In this document: positions 16,501-24,091 of the stretch, piece after piece | Numbering within the stretch: the stretch's first letter is position 1 | How the letters are laid out: each line of letters opens with the position of its first letter | DNA from: Lachnospiraceae bacterium | GTDB lineage: Bacteria; Bacillota_A; Clostridia; Lachnospirales; Lachnospiraceae | Assembly: GCA_017613595.1 (NCBI GenBank) | Contig: JAGADM010000135.1 | Coordinates: 1 to 24,237, forward strand | Length of the DNA: 24,237 nucleotides | Reading direction: 5' to 3' | Notes under the pieces: generated by a model | Told to the model about the DNA's origin: nothing | The model's database searches: none | What the model saw: the letters and a program-made list of their open reading frames with translations, nothing else | Position numbers and translations under genes: made by a program

Positions 16501-17789
16501 GTAAGAACTATACATGTGAGACCAGACCCGCCCGCTATGAGCGTGCCGTATTCACCCAGGAGATGCGTAAGAACTATACGGTTCTCGCGCCGCAGATGTC
16601 TCCGATCCATTTCCGTCTTCTTGAGAAGGCATTCAATTATTCCGGGTTTACGCTTGAGGTTCTCGGAAACGATAACCGTGACGCGATTGATGTCGGTCTG
16701 AAATACGTTAACAATGATGCGTGCTATCCGTCCCTGATCGTTGTCGGACAGTTTATGAGCGCATTGCTCTCCGGCCGCTACGACACGCATAAGGTCGCGA
16801 TTCTTATTACGCAGACCGGCGGCGGATGCCGTGCGACCAACTACATCGGATTTATCCGAAGAGCCCTGAAGAATGCCGGCATGGACTACATTCCGGTTAT
16901 CTCCCTGAGCACTTCGGGGCTTGAGAAAAACCCGGGCTTAAAGTATAAGCCGAAGATCCTTCTGCGCTGCCTCGAAGCTCTCGTGTACGGCGATCTTCTG
17001 ATGCGTGTATTGTACCGCATGCGTCCTTACGAGATCACAAAGGGAAGCGCCAACGCTCTTTACGAACAATGGAACACGAAGCTCAGCGAAGCTTTGAAGC
17101 ATCCCTCGCTCCGCACTTTCAAGAAGAACTGCCGTCAGCTGGTAAGGGATTTCGATAATCTTCCGATTGACGAAACGCTTAAGAAACCTCGCGTCGGCAT
17201 CGTCGGTGAGATCCTTGTTAAGTTCCTTCCTACCGCGAACAATCATCTGGTTGATCTTCTTGAACAGGAAGGCGCTGAAGCGGTATGTCCGGATCTGATC
17301 GACTTCTTCCTCTATACCTGCTATGACAGCGAGATCAAGTATCAGCTGCTCGGCAAGAGTAAGAAGGTTGCCCGCTACAACAACTGGGCCATCAACATCA
17401 TCGAGTATGTCCGTAAGGCCGGCCAGGAAGAACTGAAGGCAAGTAAACACTTTGAGCATGCCAATCCGATTCAGTACATGCAGAAGCTCTCCGAGCCTTA
17501 TGTTTCTCCCGGAAATATGACCGGTGAAGGCTGGTTCCTCACTTCCGAAATGGTTGAACTGATCGAAACCGGCACGCCGAACATCGTATGCGCGCAGCCT
17601 TTCGCCTGCCTGCCGAACCATATCGTAGGTAAGGGTGTAATCAAGACGCTTCGGGCACATTTTCCGAATGCCAATATTGTGGCTGTCGACTACGACCCCG
17701 GTGCCAGCGAAGTAAACCAGCTGAACCGTATCAAACTGATGCTCTCCGTTGCCAACAAGCGGGCGCAGGAAGGAATCGGAACAAGATAA
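13551..17789 (+). CDS. Giant fused 2-hydroxyacyl-CoA dehydratase activase-related protein (two ASKHA domains + DUF2229 + COG3581-like)
   Basis: The start is the ATG at 13551 (GGAGG 6 bases upstream), giving 1412 residues. Domain 1 (about 1-270) is an activase ATPase with [10 protein letters not shown] (7-16), [17 protein letters not shown] (124-131) and Cys163; Cys124 and Cys163 match the pair that holds the bridging [4Fe-4S] cluster in HgdC-type activases. Domain 2 (about 319-590) repeats this with [10 protein letters not shown] (321-330), [17 protein letters not shown] (443-450) and Cys482. A cysteine motif follows: Cys603, 606, 610, 629. DUF2229-like sequence runs from about 655 to 880, then a COG3581-like region with [11 protein letters not shown] (Cys1093), and a C-terminal segment with Cys1347 and Cys1353 ([11 protein letters not shown]). 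Such fusions are known in anaerobic Firmicutes. They belong to the ATP-driven low-potential electron-transfer family that fires dehydratases or double-cubane-cluster proteins. The substrate is unknown, and no separate dehydratase gene is nearby. Confidence 0.9.
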   Translation: MEQYRLGIDIGSTTVKIAIINENQEILFADYERHFANIQSTLAKLVKKALEQLGDKNVCPVMTGSGGLAIAGQMNIPFVQEVVAVSSALSYYSPKTDVAIELGGEDAKIIYFTGGIEQRMNGICAGGTGSFIDQMASLLKTDASGLNEYAKSYREIYPIAARCGVFAKSDIQPLINEGATKPDLSASIFQAVVNQTISGLACGKPIRGNVAFLGGPLHFLTELRQAFIRTLKLTPDQVYAPDHSHLFAAIGSAMASEGKAETTLSSMFELLDKGIHMAFEVDRMEPLFASEEEYEAFKERHSKHTVEKFPLADYEGNCYLGIDAGSTTTKLALVGEDGKLLYSFYSNNNGSLLKTTIRAIKEVYEMMPESVKIVRACSTGYGEALVKSALMLDEGEVETVAHYYAASFFNPSVDCILDIGGQDMKCIKIKNHTVDKVQLNEACSSGCGSFIETFARSLDYDVADFAKIALFAANPIDLGSRCTVFMNSKVKQAQKEGATVSDISAGLAYSVIKNALYKVIKVTDPSDLGRNIVVQGGTFYNDAVLRSLERIAGVEVVRPDIAGIMGAFGAALIAREHYDGTMSTMLDEEQVGELKFETTMARCKGCTNACLLTVNRFSGGRQFVSGNRCERGIGKEKNAEGIPNLFEYKLKRTFDYTPLTEVEAKRGKVGIPRVLNMYENYPFWFTFFTKLGYRVILSPASNRKIYELGIESIPSESECYPAKLAHGHITWLIKQNVPYIFYPCIPYERIEDKGAGNHYNCPIVTSYGENIKNNVDELYNNPDIVYENPFFSLESEQIITDGLLRHFTPKGISEQEIRDAAHAAYAELQNIRDDIRKKGEETLKYLEVTGRNGIVLAGRPYHIDPEIHHGIPDMICSYGVAVLTEDSVSHLGKAERPMIVVDQWMYHTRLYNAAQFVTTRKDLELIQLNSFGCGLDAVTTDGVNDILSAAGKIYTVLKIDEVNNLGAARIRVRSLLSAIKDRKRKNYTCETRPARYERAVFTQEMRKNYTVLAPQMSPIHFRLLEKAFNYSGFTLEVLGNDNRDAIDVGLKYVNNDACYPSLIVVGQFMSALLSGRYDTHKVAILITQTGGGCRATNYIGFIRRALKNAGMDYIPVISLSTSGLEKNPGLKYKPKILLRCLEALVYGDLLMRVLYRMRPYEITKGSANALYEQWNTKLSEALKHPSLRTFKKNCRQLVRDFDNLPIDETLKKPRVGIVGEILVKFLPTANNHLVDLLEQEGAEAVCPDLIDFFLYTCYDSEIKYQLLGKSKKVARYNNWAINIIEYVRKAGQEELKASKHFEHANPIQYMQKLSEPYVSPGNMTGEGWFLTSEMVELIETGTPNIVCAQPFACLPNHIVGKGVIKTLRAHFPNANIVAVDYDPGASEVNQLNRIKLMLSVANKRAQEGIGTR

Positions 17790-17802
17790 AAGGAGGTTCC
17801 CC

Positions 17803-17865
17803 ATGAAGAAAGCACTCGTACTTGTACTCATTGTGGCTGCAGTTCTTCTTGCCGGGAGTATCTGA
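17803..17865 (+). CDS. 20-codon hydrophobic mini-ORF (leader peptide, microprotein or signal-peptide remnant)
   Basis: The ATG at 17803 follows a perfect AGGAGG (17791-17796) 6 bases upstream, only 13 bases after the stop of the activase-like gene. The 20-residue product MKKALVLVLIVAAVLLAGSI has a basic start and a hydrophobic core ending LLAGS, like a lipoprotein signal peptide that stops just where the lipidated cysteine would be. The stop TGA lies 7 bases before the ATG of the next gene (17873), which lacks a well-placed ribosome site of its own. Three readings fit: a translational-coupling leader, a genuine membrane microprotein, or the remnant of a broken lipoprotein gene. The sequence alone does not decide between them. 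Confidence 0.5.
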   Translation: MKKALVLVLIVAAVLLAGSI

Positions 17866-17872
17866 AAAAAAC

Positions 17873-18385
17873 ATGAAGAAAATACTCGGACTCAAAAAGA
17901 AGCATTTTATCATTCTGATCGTGTCGCTCTGCGCCGTAGCTTTGATTGCTGAAGGCATTCTGCTTGCACACACATTTGCCGATAAAAAGGACAAGGATAA
18001 GAAGACTTCGAAAGTAACTGCCACTCCGACAATAGATTCTGAAGAAGCACTGCGTGAATCTTTAGATGAAGAGGCGGCGGAAGAAGTAAGGCATTGCATT
18101 GAAATCGCTCTGGCGCCAATCGAGACATATGATGAAATGGAAGCAGCCCTCGGAGATGCAACCGATTATGTAAAAGTGTTTAGTTTAATAAATGCCGGTT
18201 TACAATACTATAGAGATTTACCGGCGATGCATAAGGAACTAACCGATGTTTATGCTGACAAATTAGACAAAGGTGATTTCTTCAAATCGGAGAAATACAA
18301 AAACAGTGAATATATCATTACCGTTAAGCTTCCTGAAAAGCCCAAGGATGCTATGACAGTAAAGGGAACATGGAAAGAAAAGTAA
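17873..18385 (+). CDS. Membrane-anchored hypothetical protein
   Basis: I do not recognise the family. The start chosen is the ATG at 17873 (MKKILGLKKK, 170 residues); the frame is open 17 codons further upstream but without a better start. A very basic N-terminus precedes one transmembrane helix (about residues 11-32), then a lysine-rich DKKDKDKKTSK stretch, a short Thr/Pro patch and an acidic helical region (EEALRESLDEEAAEEV). The remainder would be extracellular under the positive-inside rule. The ribosome site is poor (GGGAG 14 bases upstream), so coupling to the 20-codon ORF before it is plausible. The second half is visibly A+T-richer than the flanking activase gene. It ends before a strong terminator. 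Confidence 0.65.
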   Translation: MKKILGLKKKHFIILIVSLCAVALIAEGILLAHTFADKKDKDKKTSKVTATPTIDSEEALRESLDEEAAEEVRHCIEIALAPIETYDEMEAALGDATDYVKVFSLINAGLQYYRDLPAMHKELTDVYADKLDKGDFFKSEKYKNSEYIITVKLPEKPKDAMTVKGTWKEK

Positions 18386-18399
18386 AAATATACCGTTAA

Positions 18400-18429
18400 A
18401 AAAATCCGCTGATCTCTCAGCGGATTTTT
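18400..18429. terminator. Bidirectional Rho-independent terminator
   Basis: AAAAATCCGCTGA (18400-18412) pairs with TCAGCGGATTTTT (18417-18429) around a 4-base TCTC loop. A-T flanks on both sides let it end both the plus-strand activase run and the minus-strand esterase run, whose last stop is at 18445. Confidence 0.92.
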
Positions 18430-18444
18430 CTTTGCCTATCTCTT

Positions 18445-20040
18445 CTATCTTGTAAATTTGCTCAAGAACAGCCATGCATGCTCGCACGTATGCACTCTGC
18501 ACTCATGTCCCTGTCCGCTGATACTTCCGAGAGCCGTGCGGCATACGCCGTCGGTACTGTCGAAGTATTCAACGGTCAGAACACTTCCGCGTGACGGATC
18601 ATCGAAATGATCGGTCCGGTCTCCGTTAACACCCCAGATTTTATTCTCCCACGCTTCCTGATTCTCAAAGGTTACCACATAAGGATTCTTCACACGGTTT
18701 ACTTCGAACAGATACCGGATGCGGTCCCAGCACTTGTGCGCCTGGAACGGAAGTTCCGGAAGAGGCGTGATCTCGCCACCCGCATAGAAAACGGGTACCG
18801 GAACGTTCTTGTTGATCTCACACGGAGCCTTCTGACCGTAAGAGTTATCTCCCACTTCAAAGGTCGCGTCCATCGGTGCCAGTCCGGCAAATACACCCGG
18901 ATACTCCTGATAGAGATCCCAGGATTTGCAGCCGCCCATCGAGAATCCGCTCGCATAGATACGGCTTGCGTCTACCGGATATTTCTTCTTAAGCTTTTCA
19001 ATCAGCGCTACCATCTCGGTCGCCGTGCTGTTCAGATGGTTCTCAATCGCAATCAGCAGGAAATTATGCTTATGGGCAACCGAATACCAGCCGGAAACAT
19101 TCGAAATATACATTGCGGAATCTCCGCCGCCGTGGAAAGCAATGAGCATCGGAACCGGGCCGTTATCGAAAAGGCCCTTGTTGTAATAGGCAAGGTAACC
19201 TACCTCATGCTCGGTCGTTCCCTTATCGTCACCCATGTTATCTTTGGATGTCGGAAGCACTTCCACGCAGTCCTCACGGATCATGCCGAGTTCCGTAAGA
19301 TTCGGCTCATTTTCCGTGTTTCCGCACCAACGGCGGTATTTGATCAGAAAACTCTTAAAATCGTCCGTATAGTCCGCCTGAGCCTTCACAAGCACCTTCT
19401 TGCAGCCTCTTGAGAGCGCCATATTCACGTCCGCGCCGTTTCCGACGGAAATGACAGGAATATCGCTTCTCTTAATATCCGGAACAGCCGTCGCGCCGTT
19501 TAAGATGCAGCACGCGGGCGTAATCTCGCCCGGTCCCCACAGAAACTCGCCGTTCACGGTCTGCAGCAGATACTTTCCGATATAGTCTGCCGAAGCGCCG
19601 AAACCGTATACATACGTGCGGAATATCGCGCCGCGGATAAAGAAGCCCGCCCACTCGCCGGTAAATCGGTTGCGCATCGTTACGCAGCCGTCTTTAAAGT
19701 ACTGATGAATCTTCGAATTGGCGATCAGCTCCTGATAAAGCGAAACATCGGCGCCACTCCAGCCGCCCTCCGCGGTCGGATAGACAAATACGACACTCGA
19801 GTCGAAAGAAGCCGCAATCTTCGAAAGACCGCACTCCTCCGCCCACGCGATTGCCTCATCGGCAGTCTGCTCCTTTTCCTCGAGTACGATCAGGTACGGT
19901 GCGCCGAAGCCGTAATTGATGACGTCTCCGCGCAGATTGTTGTCGGGCACATACACTTTCACGCGGAACGTGTCATATGCCGCAGTCCAGAAACGTCCGT
20001 TTCCCTTACGGATGACTTCCGGCATCTTGCTCATAGCCAT
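18445..20040 (-). CDS. Alpha/beta-hydrolase esterase (PHB-depolymerase/CE1-like) with large N-terminal domain
   Basis: The 531-residue product has a C-terminal alpha/beta hydrolase (about residues 270-531). The oxyanion-type motif HGGGD is at 303-307, the nucleophile elbow GFSMGG at 365-370 (Ser367), and the likely catalytic histidine is His512 (GQGHE), or less likely His521. This arrangement resembles carbohydrate-ester/feruloyl esterases and the short-chain PHB-depolymerase family. The first ~260 residues are a separate region with alpha/beta character (VVFVYPTAEGGW, IPVISVGNGADVNMAL). It may be a second, degenerate hydrolase-like unit. No signal peptide or membrane helix is visible, so it should be cytoplasmic and act on imported small esters. 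The start has GAGGAGG 8 bases upstream. It follows the AEC transporter gene after 114 bases. Confidence 0.8.
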   Translation of the reverse strand: MAMSKMPEVIRKGNGRFWTAAYDTFRVKVYVPDNNLRGDVINYGFGAPYLIVLEEKEQTADEAIAWAEECGLSKIAASFDSSVVFVYPTAEGGWSGADVSLYQELIANSKIHQYFKDGCVTMRNRFTGEWAGFFIRGAIFRTYVYGFGASADYIGKYLLQTVNGEFLWGPGEITPACCILNGATAVPDIKRSDIPVISVGNGADVNMALSRGCKKVLVKAQADYTDDFKSFLIKYRRWCGNTENEPNLTELGMIREDCVEVLPTSKDNMGDDKGTTEHEVGYLAYYNKGLFDNGPVPMLIAFHGGGDSAMYISNVSGWYSVAHKHNFLLIAIENHLNSTATEMVALIEKLKKKYPVDASRIYASGFSMGGCKSWDLYQEYPGVFAGLAPMDATFEVGDNSYGQKAPCEINKNVPVPVFYAGGEITPLPELPFQAHKCWDRIRYLFEVNRVKNPYVVTFENQEAWENKIWGVNGDRTDHFDDPSRGSVLTVEYFDSTDGVCRTALGSISGQGHECRVHTCEHAWLFLSKFTR

Positions 20041-20122
20041 GGTTTTATCCTCCTCATAATACAGCTTTTATCAAACACCCCTCGCGGGTATTCTTCGAAA
20101 ACCTCTAACTCCCGCTGACGTA

Positions 20123-20137
20123 ACCGGCTCCGCCGGT
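20123..20137 (-). repeat. Small inverted repeat between transporter and esterase genes
   Basis: ACCGGC (20123-20128) and GCCGGT (20132-20137) form a 6-bp stem with a 3-base loop in the 114-base gap. No U tract follows in the transcribed direction, so it is not a convincing terminator. I could not read a clear promoter in the gap. Confidence 0.3.
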
Positions 20138-20154
20138 CTTCTGTCTGAACCTCT

Positions 20155-21096
20155 CTACGGCACCACAACCACACTGTACAGGTACAGAATCAGCGGTATC
20201 GTTACAATGCTTAAAAGCGTTGATAATCCGAATATGTGCGATGCCGTCTCGACATCGCGGTTAAACTTCTTCGCAAAAAGGATCGTATTGGTCGCCGTCG
20301 GGCAGGCCGTCACGATCATAATATACTGCTTGATATCGTACGAAGCCGGCAGATACCGGAATACTAAAATCAGAATGCACGGGAACAGGATCAGCCGCAG
20401 GAATACGATATAGTAATTCCGCAGTCTTCTGAAGCTTTTCAGAATGTCCACCTTCGCGATCAGCATACCCGCGACAAGCATTGCAAGCGGCGTATTCATG
20501 TTCGAAAGGTAGTTACACGTCTCGGTCACAGGCTTCGGGAAACGGATCTGCACGAAATAACAGAACAGGCCGACAAATACGCTGATGACCGTCGGATTCG
20601 CGAACAGCTTCAGAACCGTCTTCGGGGTAAACTTTATGCCGTTAGCCTTCTGTAAGATGGCTACACCGAATGTCCAGACGGCAAGCTGGAACATCATCAG
20701 ATACGTATTGCTGAAGAACACGCCGGTTGTTCCCGCAACCGAAACGACAAGCGGGATTCCCATAAAGCCGTTGTTCGGGAAGCACGCCGCGAACTGTTCG
20801 ACATCGGCACGGTTCTTCTCGCTCTTAATCCTAGCCAGAAAGGAAACGATAATTCCGAGACACATCGCAAGCGCAGCGACACCGAGCGCGACAAGAAGAT
20901 TCTTCGCCTTTTCCGCCGAATATTCCTCCTGATACGTCTTTAGGATCAGTGCCGGCGTAACGATGTATAAAAGCACCGTCGTCATGTCGTCGGCCGTCTT
21001 CTCCGCAACGAAGCGGAAATGGTACAGACAGAAGCCGATCAGCATGATCAGGAACATGATAAACACCTGATTGGCAAGTGTAAGCGCTACATCCAT
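20155..21096 (-). CDS. AEC-family transporter (auxin efflux carrier/malate permease-like)
   Basis: The 313-residue product is a polytopic inner-membrane protein with 8-10 hydrophobic segments in two halves. It has AEC-family features: the N-terminal segment NQVFIMFLIMLIGFCLYHF, ADDMTTVLLYIVTPALIL with the conserved proline in the helix, FPNNGFMGIPLVVS (the most diagnostic motif), and NMNTPLAMLVAGMLIAK. In bacteria the family moves dicarboxylates such as malate, or other small organic acids; the substrate here is unknown. The ribosome site AAGGAG lies 11 bases upstream. The gene is 18 bases after the phosphatase-like gene and upstream of the esterase gene, so uptake plus ester hydrolysis is possible but only inferred. 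Confidence 0.9.
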   Translation of the reverse strand: MDVALTLANQVFIMFLIMLIGFCLYHFRFVAEKTADDMTTVLLYIVTPALILKTYQEEYSAEKAKNLLVALGVAALAMCLGIIVSFLARIKSEKNRADVEQFAACFPNNGFMGIPLVVSVAGTTGVFFSNTYLMMFQLAVWTFGVAILQKANGIKFTPKTVLKLFANPTVISVFVGLFCYFVQIRFPKPVTETCNYLSNMNTPLAMLVAGMLIAKVDILKSFRRLRNYYIVFLRLILFPCILILVFRYLPASYDIKQYIMIVTACPTATNTILFAKKFNRDVETASHIFGLSTLLSIVTIPLILYLYSVVVVP

Positions 21097-21114
21097 GAAT
21101 TGTTATACTCCTTA

Positions 21115-22218
21115 TCAGCCGGCAAATGTGCCGGACATATCCATCATTCCGTAATACCAGCCTGTGATACCATCCTTTTTGATCAGGTATCCGCGGCTCG
21201 TGGCGGCGATCACCGAAACCACGTCCCCGAGCGTTACGGAGATCTGGTAATCCGTGATGTCATCCGAATAATACACGCCGTCCTTCTTCGAAAGAAACGA
21301 CGTCGGGATCCAGAAATTGATATCGGTCTTATCCTGCTTGCAGTACGTGAAATCGTCGACCACGCGGAGCGGGATCACGACATTGTCCGACGAAGTGATC
21401 GAATGGCTGTACTCTCCCGCCGGCTGGCTGTTCATCACCTTTGCCTTCGGCAGCGTATCCTCATAAACGAACTCCGCCTTACGGATGTCGGGCTCGCGCA
21501 TGATCACGGCATTCAGCTGACCGTCGCGTTTCTGCGAGATCCCGCCGTTCATGCACACAATCCTTCTCTTATGCACGATATACGGGTTGGAATCGCGCCG
21601 GAAGCGGTTATAAAGCATCACCGGCCAATATCCGACGAAGACATACTTGTCAAACGAAAAACCTTTATCAAGGAACGCGTCGGCGCGAATGACCTCGTTC
21701 GGATTCATATCCTCGAGCCTTCCCGGAAGGATCTGGGCATGCGCGAACAGGAAGTGGTCGGTCTCGATAATATGAGGCATCGCACAGACAAATGCGATCT
21801 CTCTCTCATAAAGTACCCGCAGCGACTGCTTTACGAAGAACATATTCGTATCGGGCTTCAGCTCGATATTGCTGTTCACGCACATATCGTAAATGAGTCC
21901 GCTTTTCCGCGAAAGGACATAGCGGAGAAGTTCCTCGTTCCGGTCGTTCCGCAGCAGTTCCTTACAGATGATGTCACGGTCGCCTAAAACCGTATAAACC
22001 GGATTGGACGCGGACAGTTCCATGACATGACGAAGCGTACGAAGACTGTCAGGCCCCTCTTCGACAAGATTGCCGAGGATGAAAAGGGCGTCCTTCTTCG
22101 TATAGCCGATCTTCGCGAGCAGACGGGTAAATGCTTCATCATTCCCGTTCAGGTCGCCGATGATCACGACTCTCTCGATTCCTTCCGGCTTTGCCGGACG
22201 CATTACAGAAACTGCCAT
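21115..22218 (-). CDS. PPP/calcineurin-like phosphatase fold with degenerate active site, plus C-terminal SH3-like domain
   Basis: The 367-residue protein carries the PPP metallophosphatase motifs in order and spacing, but with key residues changed. GDxHG is GDLNG (21-25), GDxVDRG is GNLVEEG (49-55), GNHE is GDRD (79-82) and VGHTP is VGYWP (195-199); the HAG motif keeps its histidine (His160, FAHAQI). Asp22 and His160 remain, whereas a bridging Asp, the general-acid His and another His ligand are lost. It should therefore bind metals poorly or not at all, and is probably a pseudoenzyme. Residues about 325-357 (GDVVSVIAATSRGYLIKKDG and then GWYYG) look like a bacterial SH3-type fold. No signal peptide is visible, so it should be cytoplasmic. 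It starts 3 bases after the sortase stop, with only a weak ribosome site, which suggests translational coupling. Confidence 0.75.
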   Translation of the reverse strand: MAVSVMRPAKPEGIERVVIIGDLNGNDEAFTRLLAKIGYTKKDALFILGNLVEEGPDSLRTLRHVMELSASNPVYTVLGDRDIICKELLRNDRNEELLRYVLSRKSGLIYDMCVNSNIELKPDTNMFFVKQSLRVLYEREIAFVCAMPHIIETDHFLFAHAQILPGRLEDMNPNEVIRADAFLDKGFSFDKYVFVGYWPVMLYNRFRRDSNPYIVHKRRIVCMNGGISQKRDGQLNAVIMREPDIRKAEFVYEDTLPKAKVMNSQPAGEYSHSITSSDNVVIPLRVVDDFTYCKQDKTDINFWIPTSFLSKKDGVYYSDDITDYQISVTLGDVVSVIAATSRGYLIKKDGITGWYYGMMDMSGTFAG

Positions 22219-22221
22219 TGG

Positions 22222-23172
22222 TTACTTCACTCTCTTACAGACTATGATCAGGCGGCCGTCCTCGACATAATGGTCGCAGGTCGAAAGCGACAGGAGCTCA
22301 TCGCCCCATACCGCGTCGAAGCCGCATGTATAAAGCGCACGTGCGCGCATCTCCGTTACATAGGTATTGAACTGTTCCTCGGTAAGGACGCCGCCGTACT
22401 GGTAATATTTGAAAACCTTATCGGTCTTGGCGTAAATCTTTGAGCGGCACACATACATGACCTGATAAACGCCGGTACTGATCGCGGTATTAAAATACAC
22501 GTAGGGATGCTCCTCCGCGTAAGCCTTGTCCTTGTACTTACGAAGAAGCCCGAACGATGTACCGTCACGCATATCATGCCCGTACAGGATGTAATTGCGG
22601 CTGAGCCCGATCTTGGTCGCGCCGTCCATAAACGGCAGGCCTCTGGGGTCGCTCTTCTTATCCATGTTCCGGTTCAGATAATAATCGTACTGCGACGGAC
22701 AGAACATGACCGGATACGACATCGTCGTGTCGGGAATTTCGATATAGCCGATACAGTCGCGGTTCTTCCCGACAAGCACGGAGTACTGCTCGCGCCACGT
22801 ATCGGTAATCTCCTCCGTGAAGTTCGACACATATGCCACCAGCTCGTGTTCCTTTTCATCGGGAAATATGAGCCTGTCGCGGTTCGTTCGGAGCGATTCG
22901 GTCAGGTCCTCTTCATTCCGCGCGATACCGCCGCCGATCTCTTCGCTCAGGCGGCTCATCTCCTTCTTGTAGCGGGCACCCTTCACATAATACGAAATCA
23001 GCCGGAACGCGCTGTATAAAAAGATCAGGGCAAATACGACCAAAAGCACATCGTAAATACGCCTCTTCGCCTTCGAAGAGCCCTTTTCAGGCCGCACGGG
23101 AGCCTCTTCGGCTTCCGCCTGAAAGCCTTCCGAAGTCTCAGCGTTTCTTTTCGTTTCGTCCGTTTCCGCCAT
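22222..23172 (-). CDS. srtB: Class B sortase
   Basis: The start is the ATG at 23172 (MAETDETK, 316 residues), with AGGGGAG 5 bases upstream. The ATG 16 codons further up has no ribosome site and would lie at the transcription start. A charged, disordered cytoplasmic tail of about 38 residues precedes one transmembrane anchor (about 39-58), then an extracellular sortase barrel. The catalytic triad is visible: His199 (YILYGHDMRDGTSFG), Cys299 (LSLSTCDHYVEDG) and Arg307 (GRLIIVCKR). The barrel opening IGYIEIPDTTMSYPVM and the SLSTC motif fit class B. Sortase B enzymes attach proteins to peptidoglycan or join pilin subunits. No gene with a C-terminal sorting signal lies in the window, so the substrate is unknown. 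It leads the minus-strand run. Confidence 0.93.
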   Translation of the reverse strand: MAETDETKRNAETSEGFQAEAEEAPVRPEKGSSKAKRRIYDVLLVVFALIFLYSAFRLISYYVKGARYKKEMSRLSEEIGGGIARNEEDLTESLRTNRDRLIFPDEKEHELVAYVSNFTEEITDTWREQYSVLVGKNRDCIGYIEIPDTTMSYPVMFCPSQYDYYLNRNMDKKSDPRGLPFMDGATKIGLSRNYILYGHDMRDGTSFGLLRKYKDKAYAEEHPYVYFNTAISTGVYQVMYVCRSKIYAKTDKVFKYYQYGGVLTEEQFNTYVTEMRARALYTCGFDAVWGDELLSLSTCDHYVEDGRLIIVCKRVK

Positions 23173-23223
23173 GCCGTCTCCCCTGTCTTTTTCGGCCGCC
23201 GGCGCATTTTCCGGCAGCATGCC

Positions 23224-23252
23224 ATTATATTACCACAATTTCATGTGAAATT
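23224..23252 (-). promoter_or_regulatory. Promoter of the sortase run with overlapping palindrome
   Basis: On the minus strand the -10 is a perfect TATAAT (23224-23229). No good -35 is present at 16-18 bases. Instead the spacer and -35 zone hold an inverted repeat, AATTTCA-TG-TGAAATT (23237-23252), with 7-base perfect arms. A weak -35 plus a palindrome suggests control by a dimeric DNA-binding protein. Transcription would begin near 23217, supporting the start codon at 23172. Confidence 0.55.
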
Positions 23253-23320
23253 CCACTTATAAATCGGGGCGAAAAGGATAAAAAAACAGTAATATTCATA
23301 TGGTATTTTCCGCAGCAATA

Positions 23321-23329
23321 TGCTAAAAT
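23321..23329 (+). promoter_or_regulatory. Extended -10 promoter for the NifU-like gene
   Basis: TGCTAAAAT (23321-23329) is an extended -10 (TGn plus TAAAAT). The -35 zone near 23301 (TGGTAT) is poor, as extended -10 promoters allow. The leader to the ATG at 23372 is about 35 bases. Confidence 0.5.
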
Positions 23330-23371
23330 ATGAGGCGATGAATTTTCTCAGATGAAAGGAGTTTTACTCGT

Positions 23372-24079
23372 ATGATTTATTCTCAGGAAGTAGAAAAAAT
23401 GTGTACGGTTGCACAGGGCGTGCATCACGGTTGTGCCCCCATCCCTGAAGAAGCAAAGTGGATTCAGGCGAAGGAAGTAAAGGACATCTCCGGTTTCACT
23501 CACGGCGTAGGCTGGTGTGCTCCTCAGCAGGGCGCCTGCAAGCTGTCTCTGAACATTAAGGAAGGTATCATTCAGGAAGCTCTCGTTGAGACGATCGGCT
23601 GCTCCGGAATGACCCACTCTGCCGCTATGGCATCCGAAATTCTTCCGGGTCTCACCGTTCTCGAAGCACTGAACACCGACCTTGTATGCGATGCGATCAA
23701 CACCGCTATGAGAGAACTGTTCCTGCAGATCGTATACGGACGTTCCCAGAGCGCATTCTCCGAAGACGGTCTTCCGGTAGGCGCAGGTCTTGAGGATCTC
23801 GGAAAAGGTCTCCGTTCTCAGGTTGGTACGATGTACGGCACTCTGAAGAAGGGTCCCCGTTACCTTGAGATGGCTGAAGGCTATGTTACCGGTATCGCAC
23901 TTGACGCTAACAACGAAATTATCGGCTACAAGTTCGTTTCGCTCGGCAAGATGACTGACTTCATCAAGAAGGGCGACGATCCGAACACCGCTTACGAGAA
24001 GGCTTGCGGTCAGTACGGCCGTGTTGCCGATGCGGTTAAGATTATCGATCCCAGAACCGATAAAGAGTTAGAGAAGTAG
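23372..24079 (+). CDS. NifU/IscU-like iron-sulfur cluster scaffold protein (GGGtGRT-associated)
   Basis: The 235-residue product starts at an ATG with AAAGGAG 10 bases upstream. Cysteines are spaced as in U-type scaffolds but not identically: Cys11 and Cys21 at the N-terminus, Cys49 and Cys56 (GWCAPQQGACKLSL), and Cys77 in GCSGMTHSAAMASE, which parallels the conserved Cys of IscU/NifU. The C-terminal ~110 residues are longer than in plain IscU (about 130 residues) and do not carry the Nfu-type CxxC. I infer assembly or carrying of an Fe-S cluster. Downstream, 12 bases after the stop, begins a GGGtGRT-family gene, the regular partner of this protein type in anaerobic bacteria. No NifS/IscS desulfurase gene lies in the window. 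Confidence 0.82.
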   Translation: MIYSQEVEKMCTVAQGVHHGCAPIPEEAKWIQAKEVKDISGFTHGVGWCAPQQGACKLSLNIKEGIIQEALVETIGCSGMTHSAAMASEILPGLTVLEALNTDLVCDAINTAMRELFLQIVYGRSQSAFSEDGLPVGAGLEDLGKGLRSQVGTMYGTLKKGPRYLEMAEGYVTGIALDANNEIIGYKFVSLGKMTDFIKKGDDPNTAYEKACGQYGRVADAVKIIDPRTDKELEK

Positions 24080-24091
24080 GAGGAAACGACA

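Noticed and set aside
14607..16790. A 727-codon open frame on the minus strand opposite the activase-like gene.
   Set aside because: It is a shadow of the plus-strand gene's codon bias: no ribosome site, no recognisable domain, and the plus strand carries clear family motifs throughout.
20041..20154. Possible riboswitch or terminator in the gap before the esterase.
   Set aside because: Only short stems are visible, with no U tract and no recognisable aptamer pattern.
23173..23220. Upstream ATG for the sortase (MLPENA...).
   Set aside because: There is no ribosome site, and the TATAAT at 23224-23229 would start transcription at about this codon; the internal ATG at 23172 has AGGGGAG 5 bases upstream.
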